64,000 nt of DNA from Nelumbo lutea (taxonomy: Eukaryota; Streptophyta; Magnoliopsida; Proteales; Nelumbonaceae), in the NCBI GenBank assembly GCA_022828595.1, contig JAKGHH010000008.1, positions 26,404,378-26,468,377 of the forward strand. The letters run 5' to 3'. A program made the position numbers and the translations under genes. Shown piece by piece: positions 54,259 to 64,000 of this stretch. The stretch's first letter is position 1. Each line of letters starts with the position of its first letter. Below the pieces are notes generated by a model. It made no database searches and had not been told where the DNA came from. It saw only the letters and a list, made by a program, of their open reading frames with translations.

Positions 54259-55520
54259 CTTTTTTTTTTTTTTTTTTTGAGAAGAGGGAAATTTTATCAA
54301 TGGTAATTATGGGATTTTAATTCCCATTGACCAGGAAACCTATCTTCTTTTTTCAGATTTATGTGGGGTCCAAGGAAAGTTCTCCTAGGTTGGTAAATAA
54401 CTTTCCCATCTAGGAGGAAAGTCACTAGCACTTGAATGGGACAAAACTGCCCCTTTTAATAATGAACTTTTATGGCTAAAATGGGCATTGCCTTATTTAC
54501 CTGGAAAATAAAAGAACATGGGTAAATACACTCACTCGGGTAAGTCATTCCTGAGAAACACTTACCCAATTAAGTGCATTTACCTGGGTAAACTTACCAA
54601 AAAGCGAGGCCTAAAAATAAAAAAGAAATAGTAACATATCCAAATAAGTAACAGTAACATATACATCTTTTGCTCTTTGCCACCTTGTTTCAAAAGCATT
54701 ACACGTCTCTCACTCTTACTCTTTTTCTTCTTCCTTTTTTTGGGGGGTGGGATGGTGTAATTAGGGGTCATATTGAACCAATTGATTATTATCTATTTTG
54801 GATTCAAGCTGCACAAACCAAATTTATTATTTTAATTGATAAGACTGTAAAATAAAGAGAATACAAGTACCGCATTGAGAGATTGTATAGATATTCCACA
54901 GGTCTTCAGCTCTTGAACTTCACTTACATCCCCATGCTCACAAGTTGCAACTTGAAAAAATTGTAACATGTGTTTCATTTTGTGTGTGCATGGTTTGTAT
55001 GACCATTAATAAAACATTGAATGTTAGAGAGAGAGAGAGGGGTAGAGACAAGTCCATCAATCAAACTCAGTAAATGGTATACATCCCTGTTCTTCAAGAA
55101 CAATCTGGAAAGCTTAACAAGGTTGAAGAGCTCAACACCTAAGGTTGCTAATAGTAAGATATGTGCTAGAATACACTTGGGAATTCATGGATACAAAAGA
55201 ATGATTAGAACATGCATGGTTATGCTATGATAATTCGTATATAAGCCACAAAATGTATTAATAACACTTAAATCTAATGCTCAAATGACTATAAATCAAG
55301 TGTAAACACATATTAGTCTATGTAAAGTATTTAGTACTGGGATACCTTGTGAAACATTGGAAAAATGCCAAAAGAATGTTACATATATATGTGGTTTATG
55401 AGATAATAGAGGAACGTGCAAATGCAATTTAATAGGAGTTGAATACATCAATTAAGTGAGTTTATAGAGTACCACTTTCCACCCATGTCGTGTGCCCATG
55501 AGTCATAACCCTCAAATTAT
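54259..55520. other. Intergenic, low-complexity runs
   Basis: A T-run of 18 at 54261-54278 followed by AGGGAAATTTTATCAATGG may be a reverse-strand retroposon tail. (GA)n near 55027. No gene recognised. Confidence 0.4.
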
Positions 55521-55539
55521 ATATATATATATATATAAG

Positions 55540-55964
55540 TAATGGCAACAGGGTGGTCGGGGAGGGACCATATTCCCCATTCATGACCCCGACTTTGAAA
55601 CAAATCCCCATCCCCGACCTTGATCCCACCAAGGATAAAAATGACCCTCCATCCCTGACCCTCATGGAGACGGATGGGTTCCCTATCGAAGACCCGAAAC
55701 CCCGAAATTTTTAAATTCAAACTATTTTTAAAAATAGATTTACTTAAAATAAGGGAAATTTTTTAAAATATAAAAATATTTTAAATATATTTTGATATAA
55801 ATAATATTATATATGTATATATTTAATATATATAAATGGGGTCAGGGCAAGACAGGGAATTCACTCCCCATCCTGTCCCTGTCCCCATTCAGGTATCACT
55901 ATCAATCCCCGTCTCCACCCCGGTTCCCATCCCTGTCCCTACACGAGGAAAATTGCCATCTCTA
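55540..55964. mobile_element. hAT-like repeat with ATGGCAA ends
   Basis: Left AATGGCAACAGGG and right (reversed) AGAGATGGCAATTTTCC; the interior is a dense array of CCCCATCCCCGAC / GTCAGGG-type words on both sides of an AT-rich core. No target duplication found; the left flank is an (AT)n run that would hide one. Confidence 0.55.
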
Positions 55965-56829
55965 GTCAGGACCATATTGTATTGATACTGCAAACCTTGT
56001 CAACACCTCTCATGCAGCTATAACCCAAAATTCACAATTCAGATGACTCTAGCACACCAATCAAGTGTTTTCAAACACAGATAGAAAAACTAGATTTTTT
56101 TATCATGGACAACATAAAAAGTTTGTTAATCAGAAATTAAGAAATCAAATATTGCATAATCATGTAGTTCAAACTTGAAAATACACATGATTCATCTTAA
56201 CTCCCCATGGAAATTGATGACCACTATGCTTATCCTGGTTTAGCAGGCATGGGATAATTAGATGATGTAATAGCAGTAAGAAATATTTTACTTTCCACAC
56301 TTTGGATGTTAAAGAAGAGGTCTTTATACTCATTCTTTTGAATTTAAAATCAGCAGGACATATGACAGGTACTACTAATACCATTTGAACAAAACCAGGA
56401 GGACCAATTTCTGTGTAATTACCTTTTCTTTTTTCAGTTATTTTTCTTTTTTATCTTTTTAGTTCTAGTAGTTGGCACAAAAAATTTCTACATATTATAT
56501 TTAATGCATATCATCACCCAAAAAATTTGGGCATTTATTATCTTCTTTTGCTATCAAGTATTTCTCGCCTAATATATGTAAGCACTTCAGTTTCTTGAAG
56601 TATGAAAAGAAAATCATTTCTTAAGGTAAATGGTTTTTTTTTATTTTTAGCATAATCAGCATTTATTTTCAGTTATCTAATAACAGAGATGCCAACAATT
56701 AAGGATATCAATATATCATCATGTCATAATGGGGAATTCATACCAATGGAGGGGAATGTAAGCTCATAACTGCTGTACCATTAACTATTCCAATTTTTGG
56801 TATCCTTTAGCTTTTTTCTCAACTTGCAA
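55965..56829. other. Intergenic, nothing recognised
   Basis: AT-rich, with no ORF of protein-like composition. Confidence 0.45.
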
Positions 56830-56945
56830 ATCTTTTTTTTTTTTGATAAATAATACAAGATTTGTTAAAGATCAATAGAAGAGTTACACAGTGAAGGTTT
56901 CCTACAAAGAGGTGCGAGATGCATATTGTTCTTTAGCTATATATA
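56830..56945 (-). mobile_element. LINE 3' end fragment (reverse strand)
   Basis: A T-run, then GATAAATAATACAAGATTTG and AAAGAGGTGCGAGATGC, matching the order and words of the LINE-A and LINE-B 3' UTRs (tail, ...GAGGCRCGAGCTG). Confidence 0.55.
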
Positions 56946-58224
56946 TTTAGTTTATAAAATCCTCATTCACAGAAGCAGTGGTATTCTACTATTCTGCATT
57001 CAAGGGGGTCCCAAATAGGTGCAAAAATACTACAGGCCATCAACAGAGAACCCATTAATGTAGGGGGAGGGAGGGAAAGAGATCACCAAATTGAATGTAA
57101 TTTAAATCCAGCAGAGTTGATGACATCATCATGTGCACATTGGGCTGCCAGATGTCAGTAATCTGCTAATCATTTTCAGCCAGATATAGAATTATATATG
57201 AAATGACCTGCCTATTTTAATACATACATACATGTGTGTGTGTACGTAGATAGGGAGATACATATATACATACATGGCATGACCAAAGTTAGTTGGGACA
57301 ATGATGCAGATCTGAACTTGGCATGACCAAAACCCTCTAACAATGATACAAATAATTGACTTTGCAGTGTATTCTTCAGAAGGTAAGAGTTCATAGCAGA
57401 GTACCTCAAGAGTGTAATCTGCTAATAATTTCCCTATCAGGACAAACATCAGAGCAAGTGCTTCTGTTGCACTACAAAAACGTGTGAGGCTACCGAAAAC
57501 ATTGCATACAGATAAATGATTTTATCTTAATGTCCATGTTAATGCCATGCGTTTTTTTCTTAAAGAGCACACCCACTTTTATCAATTGGAGTCTACTATA
57601 TGCATGATACAAAGGATCATCAATCCAAACTGTCCCATCAACAGGTATAAGTTATAGACTTCTTAAATCATCTGACCCTATTTTAAGAGAAGTACTGATG
57701 CCTTTGATTCATCCTATTATATAGAGAGTATTGGTCGATAATGTCAGGAACCACTCTGATATAGTCTTATACAATACAACACTCATCGTGTGCCATGTAA
57801 AATGAAATTGCTTCATTTGATTTTGCATTTCATCCTAGAGCACAAGTAGAGCATCTAAAATGGAAGTATTCCAATTTGCTAATAAAATATTGCAATGAGG
57901 TCACTTCAGCATTTTAAGAAATGAACTCATTCAGTTTTTCTGAATAACAGAAAATGAGTCCATTTCAGATGACAACATTATTGGGTCAAATGCAATTTAA
58001 AACCCTTATAAAAAGAGAGACTATTCCATTTCATGTGGGATCCAAACAGGCTATTAGATATGAAATAGAAGAGAGTATTTCTTTTCTTTCTTTGTCAGCA
58101 ATTCAGCATTTAAAAGTTTGCACATTTCCATGATGAAACTGGTGGCTGAGGCCTTGGAGAAGAAAACATTTTAGTGGGAATGGATCCAATGATGAGAAGA
58201 AAGTCCATTTGGTTGATGTCTTTT
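56946..58224. other. Intergenic, nothing recognised
   Basis: AT-rich; (ATAC/GTGT)-like simple repeat at 57222-57275. No gene. Confidence 0.45.
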
Positions 58225-59180
58225 TAAGATAAACAAAAATGAAAATTCATTTAAGAAAAAGATACATCACCCGGTGATGAGAGATCACCTAAAAAAGTAA
58301 ATACAACAATCTAAACAAACGCCCAAAAAACTCAAAGATTCCCACTGATCCTCTCTGAAAAACAAAATAAAAAACCCACTTCTACTTAATCCAAAAAGCC
58401 TCGAAAACCTAACCGAATATCAAACCGTTCATCCCAAAAAAGGGAGAGAATCTTATTTCCTTCTTAATCTCTTCAGCCATCAAGTTTACTGGCCTTATCT
58501 TTCACTCCCATCTCCAAGTTCATGAAAGTTTTTCTTGAGAATTCTTCCCCACCCAAGAAGAGACCCATTAATTACTTGAACTTCCATACCTACCATTTCT
58601 TCCAGCCCAATTTTCTTCTCAACTTCTCTTACCTAATCCAAAATCTGTTCATTGTCACTCTCCTGCAACTCCAACCCTTCCTCCAAATCTGAGCCAGCCT
58701 TGTTATGATCTAGATCGAAACCTCAGGAAGTAATTCATTAAGAACTGAGGTCCCCAGTTCCAGAGACGTTTGAACCTTCTTAGGTGTTAAACCTTCATCC
58801 TCCCTATTTTTAACTCTGTCCTTGTCTTTCAACCTCTTCCTCCTATACCTTCTCTTGAATTTGTTACAAGGACCTGCTCCAAAGAGATCCTCTTTCAACC
58901 AAGAGAAAACCTTTGTTACATGAACCAATTGACCATTACTTGGTCCCTCTAAATTTTTTGACTTCAGAGAAAAATTGCTTTTGGCATTAACACCTTTTAC
59001 CACTCTTTCCATGCTTAAAGCCATTTTCTTCCTCCCCAAATCCCTGCCCAGTTTCCCATTTGGTTGAATGGGAAAAAATATTCTCTTCGAATGGAAAGGT
59101 GGGACTGACCTCCAACCTCAGAGACAGATGAATAAAATCCTATCATGCAAAGTATGGTATTTTGGAGAATGGTTGGGGCT
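58225..59180 (-). pseudogene. Unrecognised degraded ORF, possibly LINE ORF1 region
   Basis: A 109-codon ORF at 59039-58710 (MGRKKMALSMERVVKGVNAK...) has a very basic stretch (KFKRRYRRKRLKDKDRVK) and no domain I recognise. Upstream on the same strand the frame reads FEENIFSHSTKWETGQG; downstream at 58225-58260 there is an A-rich retroposon-like end. Composition and position suggest retroelement ORF1, but this is a guess. Confidence 0.3.
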
Positions 59181-60094
59181 TTCTTCCACTTAGAGATACC
59201 CCTGGATCATGTGTATAGAAGGGGATTCTGAACAATGTTCCATTAGAAGAGGAGCAATATTTGATCACCACTATCAACTTCTGTCGGATGTTTTAAGTCC
59301 TTTTGTCCTTGCATCCAATTGCTCAAATCAAGTCACTAGAAAATACTCAGTATCATTATCAAGTTATATACATTTTTTGGAAAAAAGATATAGTATAGTA
59401 TTATTACCAAACAGAAAATCCTATATAGGAGCTGTAAATAGGGAATATCAATGATTAGAGAACCGGGTTCAACATAGAACCAGAAAAGGAAGAGGTTCAT
59501 GGGGCAGAAACCAGACCAGTTCATTTGTTTTTTGGTTAAACCAGTTGGTCAGCTGGTTTTGGGCAGTTTTCTACCTATTCCAGTTTTAAGTTATGACCAA
59601 ACCAGATATATGCCTGGGTCGCAGTTCAACCAATCTGACAGGCTAGTCCAGTCCAGTTTCCTAAACACTGGGGAATATACAAAAAGATACTTCTATGAAC
59701 AAACTAAACAAGTGGTACAACTTCATCGGATCAGATGTTTAAGTCTGTTAGCAGTCTCTGGTTCTCCACCAGGGTTGGGGGGTGGGGGGTTAAGGGGATG
59801 GGGGACGGGTTACCCCCTGTTGTATGGCCCCATGAAGCAAAAACATTAAAAATAAAATAAAAAAAAAAAGAAGTTCTCTGGTTCTCCATAATAGAAAGTC
59901 TTTAAAGGTTTACCAAAACATTGTAATTTAGAATCTTTGATCCCATGAGAATTTCTTTTCTTATTTTCTTTGCATGACTTTCTTGTTGTATTTAGTGTTT
60001 TCATTTTCTGTGATTTGTTAACTGTTTCAAAATTCACTCTATAAATTAGTCTTTTAAATTCCTTTAGATGGCTTATTAACTGAATATTTAATTT
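59181..60094. other. Intergenic, with a hAT-like ACCAGTT-rich stretch
   Basis: 59455-59680 has many AACCAG / CTGGTTT words and an end AGTTTCCTAAACACTGG similar to the 51698 element; boundaries not resolved. G-rich run at 59771-59805. No gene. Confidence 0.35.
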
Positions 60095-60310
60095 TTTTTA
60101 TTAAGAAAATAATGTTTCTATTGAAACAAAACAGAAGAAGTGCATGAGGTGATGTACACAAAATACCATAAACAGATCCAACCTTAGAAATTATGGAGAG
60201 ATAGAGCTATTTCTGTATAAAAGGATCATTTCCACTCCCCCACTAGCTAAATAATCAGTCATGGTATTTTTTTCCCAGGGGATCCATCTCAAAAAGGAAG
60301 GAAATGAATG
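60095..60310 (-). mobile_element. LINE 3' end fragment (reverse strand)
   Basis: A T-rich tail at 60091-60100 and, further right on the same strand, traces of the RNase H C-terminus (a DYLAS sequence in place of DALAKQG near 60240-60260). Confidence 0.4.
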
Positions 60311-61525
60311 CCCAAATCTGCATTCACAAGATAAATAAATATGTATATAATTACTACTGTGATGGTTTTGTGACTTAAATAAATGCCAAAGGAAGAAATT
60401 TTACATTTTCATACAATTCTAAAAGAATTTTATTATAAAGGGCAATTTCTATGACAAAAGAATTGCAAGAAGGTTTTCAAATAAACATTAATGCACTTAA
60501 ATATAGTTTTCTGCTTGCAATTACTTTAGCACCCTTCACCACCACCACCACCAAGAAAACTTCAATTTCCACCGACATGGTGTTTCACTTTGGCACTAGG
60601 GATATGTTTGATCCTTGTTGTTTGCCTCTTCACCAACCAGGCTTATTACTGACCATTGTCATAGCCTTATGGGGTTGGAACCGAGGGCCACCGTGCTGTC
60701 TTCATAACCATGTAATCACTCCTCTTATCCTTTTACTTCCCTCAAATCATTGTCAAACGACTGATTTTACATGCTATAAATGGTTACACATTATTTACAT
60801 TTATAGAAGCCTTGCCAATCCTCATACAGGTGGCAACTTGTATAAAAATCAGTCTTATAAATTTCCTGCTTAAAATTGATAGACCCTACTGCTCAACATT
60901 GAGGTCAAATGCTTTCCCATCAAGGTCCCAAACCATCAAACAAGCCAAGCATTTTGCACTTTGAAATTACTCTACTAGCTGTTTGTGAGTAATAAATTGA
61001 CTGAGGAATCTACATGAATACACAGTTTAGCAAATGAAAACTCTTGTGGTAATTTTGTCATTAATAGTCTTGACCAAACTCCTTAAGTCTTGTTCCACCA
61101 TCCCACTCTCCACAAGAACAACTGAAAATAAACAAAAGAAGCAATATTCTGCTTCTTGGCCTGTTCATGTTATTTTAGTGCACTTTTTTCTTGTTCATTT
61201 CAGCCACTAGAAGAAAAATAGATTGCATAGGTTCATTTGCTTTTGTCTTGATAGTAGGAGTTCCAAATAAAAGGCTTAAGAGAATGAAAAGCAACTGAGT
61301 AGAATTACTAAGATAACAAAGCCCAACACTTGAATTTGGTTCATATGGATGAGTAGAAATGAACAGGTCTTCAACAACAAAATAGTGAACCCATACTTTG
61401 TATTTGAAAATGTGGGTTTTGTAGTGAGTGAGTACAATGAAAAGCTCAAAGTTGATCAAAGTTGGATGATAAAGTAAAAGAAAAAATCGTAAATGGAACC
61501 ATCCCCAATTTACTTTACTTGAAAT
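60311..61525. other. Intergenic; 140-codon ORF without recognised homology
   Basis: The ORF 60451-60873 (+) has a (CAC)n-derived TTTTTTKK stretch and no recognisable domain. Its start and composition look fortuitous, so it is not called a gene. Confidence 0.4.
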
Positions 61526-62345
61526 TAATTTTGATGCTTAGATTCTACAAGGGCAGAAATACTAGCTGCTGTACAAGGGGGATCCAGATTGCCAACCAGC
61601 TTGGGGTGGAACATCTCCTAATTGAAGGGGATTCTCAGGTGGTAATAGGGTGGCTTTTAAACCCAGATGCTGTCATTTGGGGCTACAGAGACCTCCTCAA
61701 AAAAGTAAAGTGGTTAACTAGTAATATGAGAGCTGATGTTAAATGGGTAAGCAGGTCAATGCTATGGCTGATGCTTTGGTCAAACAGGGGGTTTCCAGGG
61801 AGGGTCTTTTTTGTGCTACCTTGTAACTTGTTCTAGTAAATTGGAAAGCTGTATTTAACTAGTATGGAGAGATTGCATCTCGTGCCTCTCCTTGGGAAGC
61901 TTGTACTTTCTTATCTTTGGTGATTAATAAAATTCATTCATTTATCAAAAAAATAATAATTTTGATGCTTTGATTAAATAACAGGTGAAGCAACTATAGG
62001 ATGTATTTGCAAGGAATCATGCTGGGATTCCAATTCAAGGAAGATTCAAATATTTGGGAAAAGTCCCAATATTGTTGCCTGAAGCCTGGGCATCTAGGGT
62101 GATAGCATCCTACTTGCTTGAGGACCTGCAGATCACTAAGGTGGTTCTTTAAGGAGACTCACAAGTAGTCATGCATAGTCTCAATCAACATATCCACTCA
62201 TCATGGCAGGTTAACTCCACCATCACGGGCATGTTTCCAATAGAGGAAGAGTCTCTTAAGTTGATTTTTTGCACTCTCAACTTCTCCAGGAAGGAAATTC
62301 TGCAGCAGGTTGGCTCACTAATGAAGCAATAGTAAAGAGACACGA
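61480..62345 (+). pseudogene. RNase H-like retroelement remnant, split by LINE-H
   Basis: The frame reads EINFDALIK just before and across the LINE-H site, then after it LPEAWASRVIASYLLEDLQI, TKVVL, stop, GDSQVVMHSLNQHIHSSWQV. This matches plant RNase H domains of LINE ORF2 or RNH-like proteins (KVNFDG, EAWAxR, EGDSxVV). Several stops. A TTTATCAAAAGAAAAAA tail at 62448-62465 suggests it is itself a LINE 3' end. Confidence 0.6.
61540..61956 (+). mobile_element. LINE-H, 417 bp, 5'-truncated
   Basis: Flanked by exact 14-bp duplications TAATTTTGATGCTT (61526-61539 and 61957-61970). It encodes only the RNase H second half: GIQIANQLGVEHLLIEGDSQ, VVIGWLLNPDAVIWGY, then a degraded LAKQG end, a 3' UTR, and a tail TTTATCAAAAAAATAA. 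Same family as LINE-A/B. Confidence 0.9.
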
Positions 62346-62772
62346 TCTTAGATGAACTTCCGGTTATTCTTTTGTGTTGCATAATATTCTATTAGTTGAC
62401 TGTGTAAGTCTTCCTTTTGTTAGACTATAGCTCCATCAATCCTAGTAATTTATCAAAAGAAAAAAGCCTAAAACTTGGAGCCATTGTATTTAATATTCAT
62501 GTTCATCATCATATATATTTAATATTCATTAATGCTTAACAAGTAAACATAAGTATAATCCAACAAAAATGATTGACAAAAACAAGGAATTTCATTAAGT
62601 CAATCAAATTGTAATTCCGTATCCAAGATTTACAATGAATGAGTTGATTTAACCAATTTTGAAAGAATGGAAAGAGAATGTCAAAGACCTCGTACGGATG
62701 CTGACCTATCAAAACCTACCACTTATGAAAATAGACTCATCAATTATCCTCTTATATATGCATAATTCAACA
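62346..62772. other. Downstream flank of the kinase gene
   Basis: AT-rich 3' flank of the - strand kinase; it may include its 3' UTR. No other feature recognised. Confidence 0.4.
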
Positions 62773-64000
62773 CTAAATGTCTGCAGGGATGGCAAGAATA
62801 GACTCGGGTGATGCTGCAAGGTTCCGATTGGACCACTGCTGCTGGCCTGTACTTGATGAAGACTGAGGTGATGCCTTAAATGCATCACTAGACGTGTTAT
62901 ACTTCCTTCTCTTCCTATATACTTCAATCTCTTCTTCTGCAGTTTTCCCAACAGCATGAACCTTCAATGACTCAACATCTTCTGGCCAAGAAGAAACAGG
63001 GGAATCTGCTTCACCTAGAAGGTTCCAGTCATTTATGGAAGAGGAGGAACTGGATTGTGCTCTTGCCTCTTCTTGTTGGATGTAGTAATCAGTCAAAGAA
63101 CACGACCACAAAGACGAAACCACGCTTGTTGATGGCTCAGAACACAGAACCTCCCCTACTTCTTGAACACCCTCTCCTGCAATGAAGGGGTGAAGCAAGA
63201 GCATATCAGCCGTCCACCTATACTTCGCCGTCCTCACAAAACATCTCTTCAGAAAATCTTTCCCCTCTTTCGACATCTCACTTGGTATCCTCGGCAACTC
63301 ACGGCCCAAACATATCTGTGAGAGAAAATCATCGACGTCCACGTCTGGTTCAGAATCCCATACCGGCTTCCCACTTACCATCTCTACCACAAGGCACCCA
63401 AGAGCCCATATATCCGATGGAGGCTCCTGTATATTATCGATAATGGATTCTGGCGACATGTATAAAGGAGTTCCTCTCCAGCAGGGCTCCAACAACTTCC
63501 TCTTGTTCTGGTACACCTTCTTTGCCAATCCAAAATCCCCAATCTTCACAACGTAGTCACCACCTCGGCTTTTTCTCTTCCTCTTCCTCGAAGAACAACA
63601 AGGAGATGCAGGAGGAGACATGAGAAGGATATTTTCAGGCTTGATATCGCAATGAACGTAACCCCGAGCATGAATGTGATTAAGCCCCTCAAGAATCAAC
63701 CTGGTATAACGCTTGACGTCGGATTCCGGCAACCCACCACTCGCTTTCGCCTTCTTTATCTGATCGGCTAGGGTACCTCCTGACCCATACTCCAACAACA
63801 TGTTATAGATCATCTCACCATTCTCGGTGGTGATTTCATCTCCAAAGCAATGAAGAATGTGAGGGCATCTACCGAGGTTGGCAAGAACCTCTCTCTCCTT
63901 CTGAAGCGAACACGAGCGAGAGACCTCGGCCCACTTCACGGCCATTACAGGCGGGAAATAGCTTTGACGCGTATTCCGTCTCTTCGCCCTTGCCAAGGAA
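62773..64000 (-). CDS. MAPKKK-like serine/threonine protein kinase (MEKK class), N-terminus beyond window
   Basis: A plant MAP kinase kinase kinase, resembling the small Arabidopsis MAPKKK15-21 group that phosphorylates MAP kinase kinases in stress signalling. The open frame has no ATG near its right end and runs to the window edge, so the glycine-rich loop is missing. Numbering from base 63996: ATP-binding Lys 21 (VMAVK), catalytic loop HCDIKPEN with Asp 117, DFG at 154-156, activation segment GTPLYMSPE, then WALGCLVVEM. The Cys before the catalytic Asp (HCD, not HRD) is typical of this group. Between the catalytic loop and DFG there is an insert with a basic run (RKRKRK, 137-142). A ~130-residue Ser-rich tail follows the kinase domain and ends ILAIPADI-TAG (62773-62775). 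No intron is seen, as expected for the group. Confidence 0.9.
   Translation of the reverse strand, partial: SLARAKRRNTRQSYFPPVMAVKWAEVSRSCSLQKEREVLANLGRCPHILHCFGDEITTENGEMIYNMLLEYGSGGTLADQIKKAKASGGLPESDVKRYTRLILEGLNHIHARGYVHCDIKPENILLMSPPASPCCSSRKRKRKSRGGDYVVKIGDFGLAKKVYQNKRKLLEPCWRGTPLYMSPESIIDNIQEPPSDIWALGCLVVEMVSGKPVWDSEPDVDVDDFLSQICLGRELPRIPSEMSKEGKDFLKRCFVRTAKYRWTADMLLLHPFIAGEGVQEVGEVLCSEPSTSVVSSLWSCSLTDYYIQQEEARAQSSSSSSINDWNLLGEADSPVSSWPEDVESLKVHAVGKTAEEEIEVYRKRRKYNTSSDAFKASPQSSSSTGQQQWSNRNLAASPESILAIPADI

Noticed and set aside
58710..59039. 109-codon basic ORF as a host gene
   Set aside because: No recognised family and the surrounding sequence looks like decayed retroelement; kept only as a low-confidence pseudogene.
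60451..60873. 140-codon + strand ORF
   Set aside because: No recognisable domain, low-complexity Thr/Lys run from a CAC repeat, AT-rich intergenic setting; consistent with chance.
1..64000. Bacterial-style operon, CRISPR or phage defence system
   Set aside because: The only phage-like protein is the nuclear organellar RNA polymerase, which has spliced exons; nothing else points to prokaryotic DNA.

Overview
This window is plant nuclear DNA, most likely from a flowering plant with a repeat-rich genome (the species cannot be named from sequence alone). The signs are spliced exons with GT-AG borders, AT-rich introns, Ty1/copia and Ty3/gypsy retrotransposons, plant L1-type LINEs with a C-terminal RNase H, and hAT- and Tourist-like small DNA transposons. 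No tRNA, rRNA, CRISPR array or organelle insertion was seen.

Two host genes are supported. The first, on the + strand, is the C-terminal half of a nuclear gene for a single-subunit (T7 phage-type) organellar RNA polymerase of the RPOT family. Thirteen exons from 15957 to 50395 join in frame to 521 residues and end at a TGA; they carry all three catalytic motifs (DFRGRAYP, the K/Y motif around VKQTVM, and HDSF). The exons for the N-terminal half were not found in the window, so bases 1-15956 are read as the tail of one intron at least 15.9 kb long. The second, on the - strand at 62773-64000, is a MAPKKK-like protein kinase (MEKK class) cut by the right window edge just before its glycine-rich loop.

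Almost everything else is transposable element, and most of it lies in RPOT introns. 1-5286: a copia element (Copia-1) whose 5' LTR is cut by the window. 5290-6918: a SINE-like remnant, a LINE piece and a hAT-like repeat. 6938-13342: a LINE (A) split by a second LINE (B), each with its own target-site duplication. 13545-15190: LINE-C carrying a 202-bp insertion. Intron 17766-25692: two gypsy fragments, a reverse-strand copia 5' LTR and the degraded Copia-3. Intron 26155-29792: reverse-strand Copia-5 and LINE-E. Intron 30138-46920 (16.8 kb): reverse-strand Copia-4, itself split by LINE-G, by the complete Copia-2 (which carries a nested solo LTR) and by a further insertion that contains a hAT element. 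50396-62772 is intergenic, with small hAT, Tourist, SINE and LINE remnants.

The contrast is the main message. The polymerase exons are free of stops and frameshifts across 34 kb, while every element reading frame is broken. The relative order of several insertions can be read directly from nesting and target-site duplications. I found no convincing new biological system. The most unusual points are the nested insertion history, a 17-bp LINE insertion flanked by a 16-bp duplication, an inverted-repeat junction at a LINE 5' end, and an in-frame alternative splice acceptor before the last RPOT exon.
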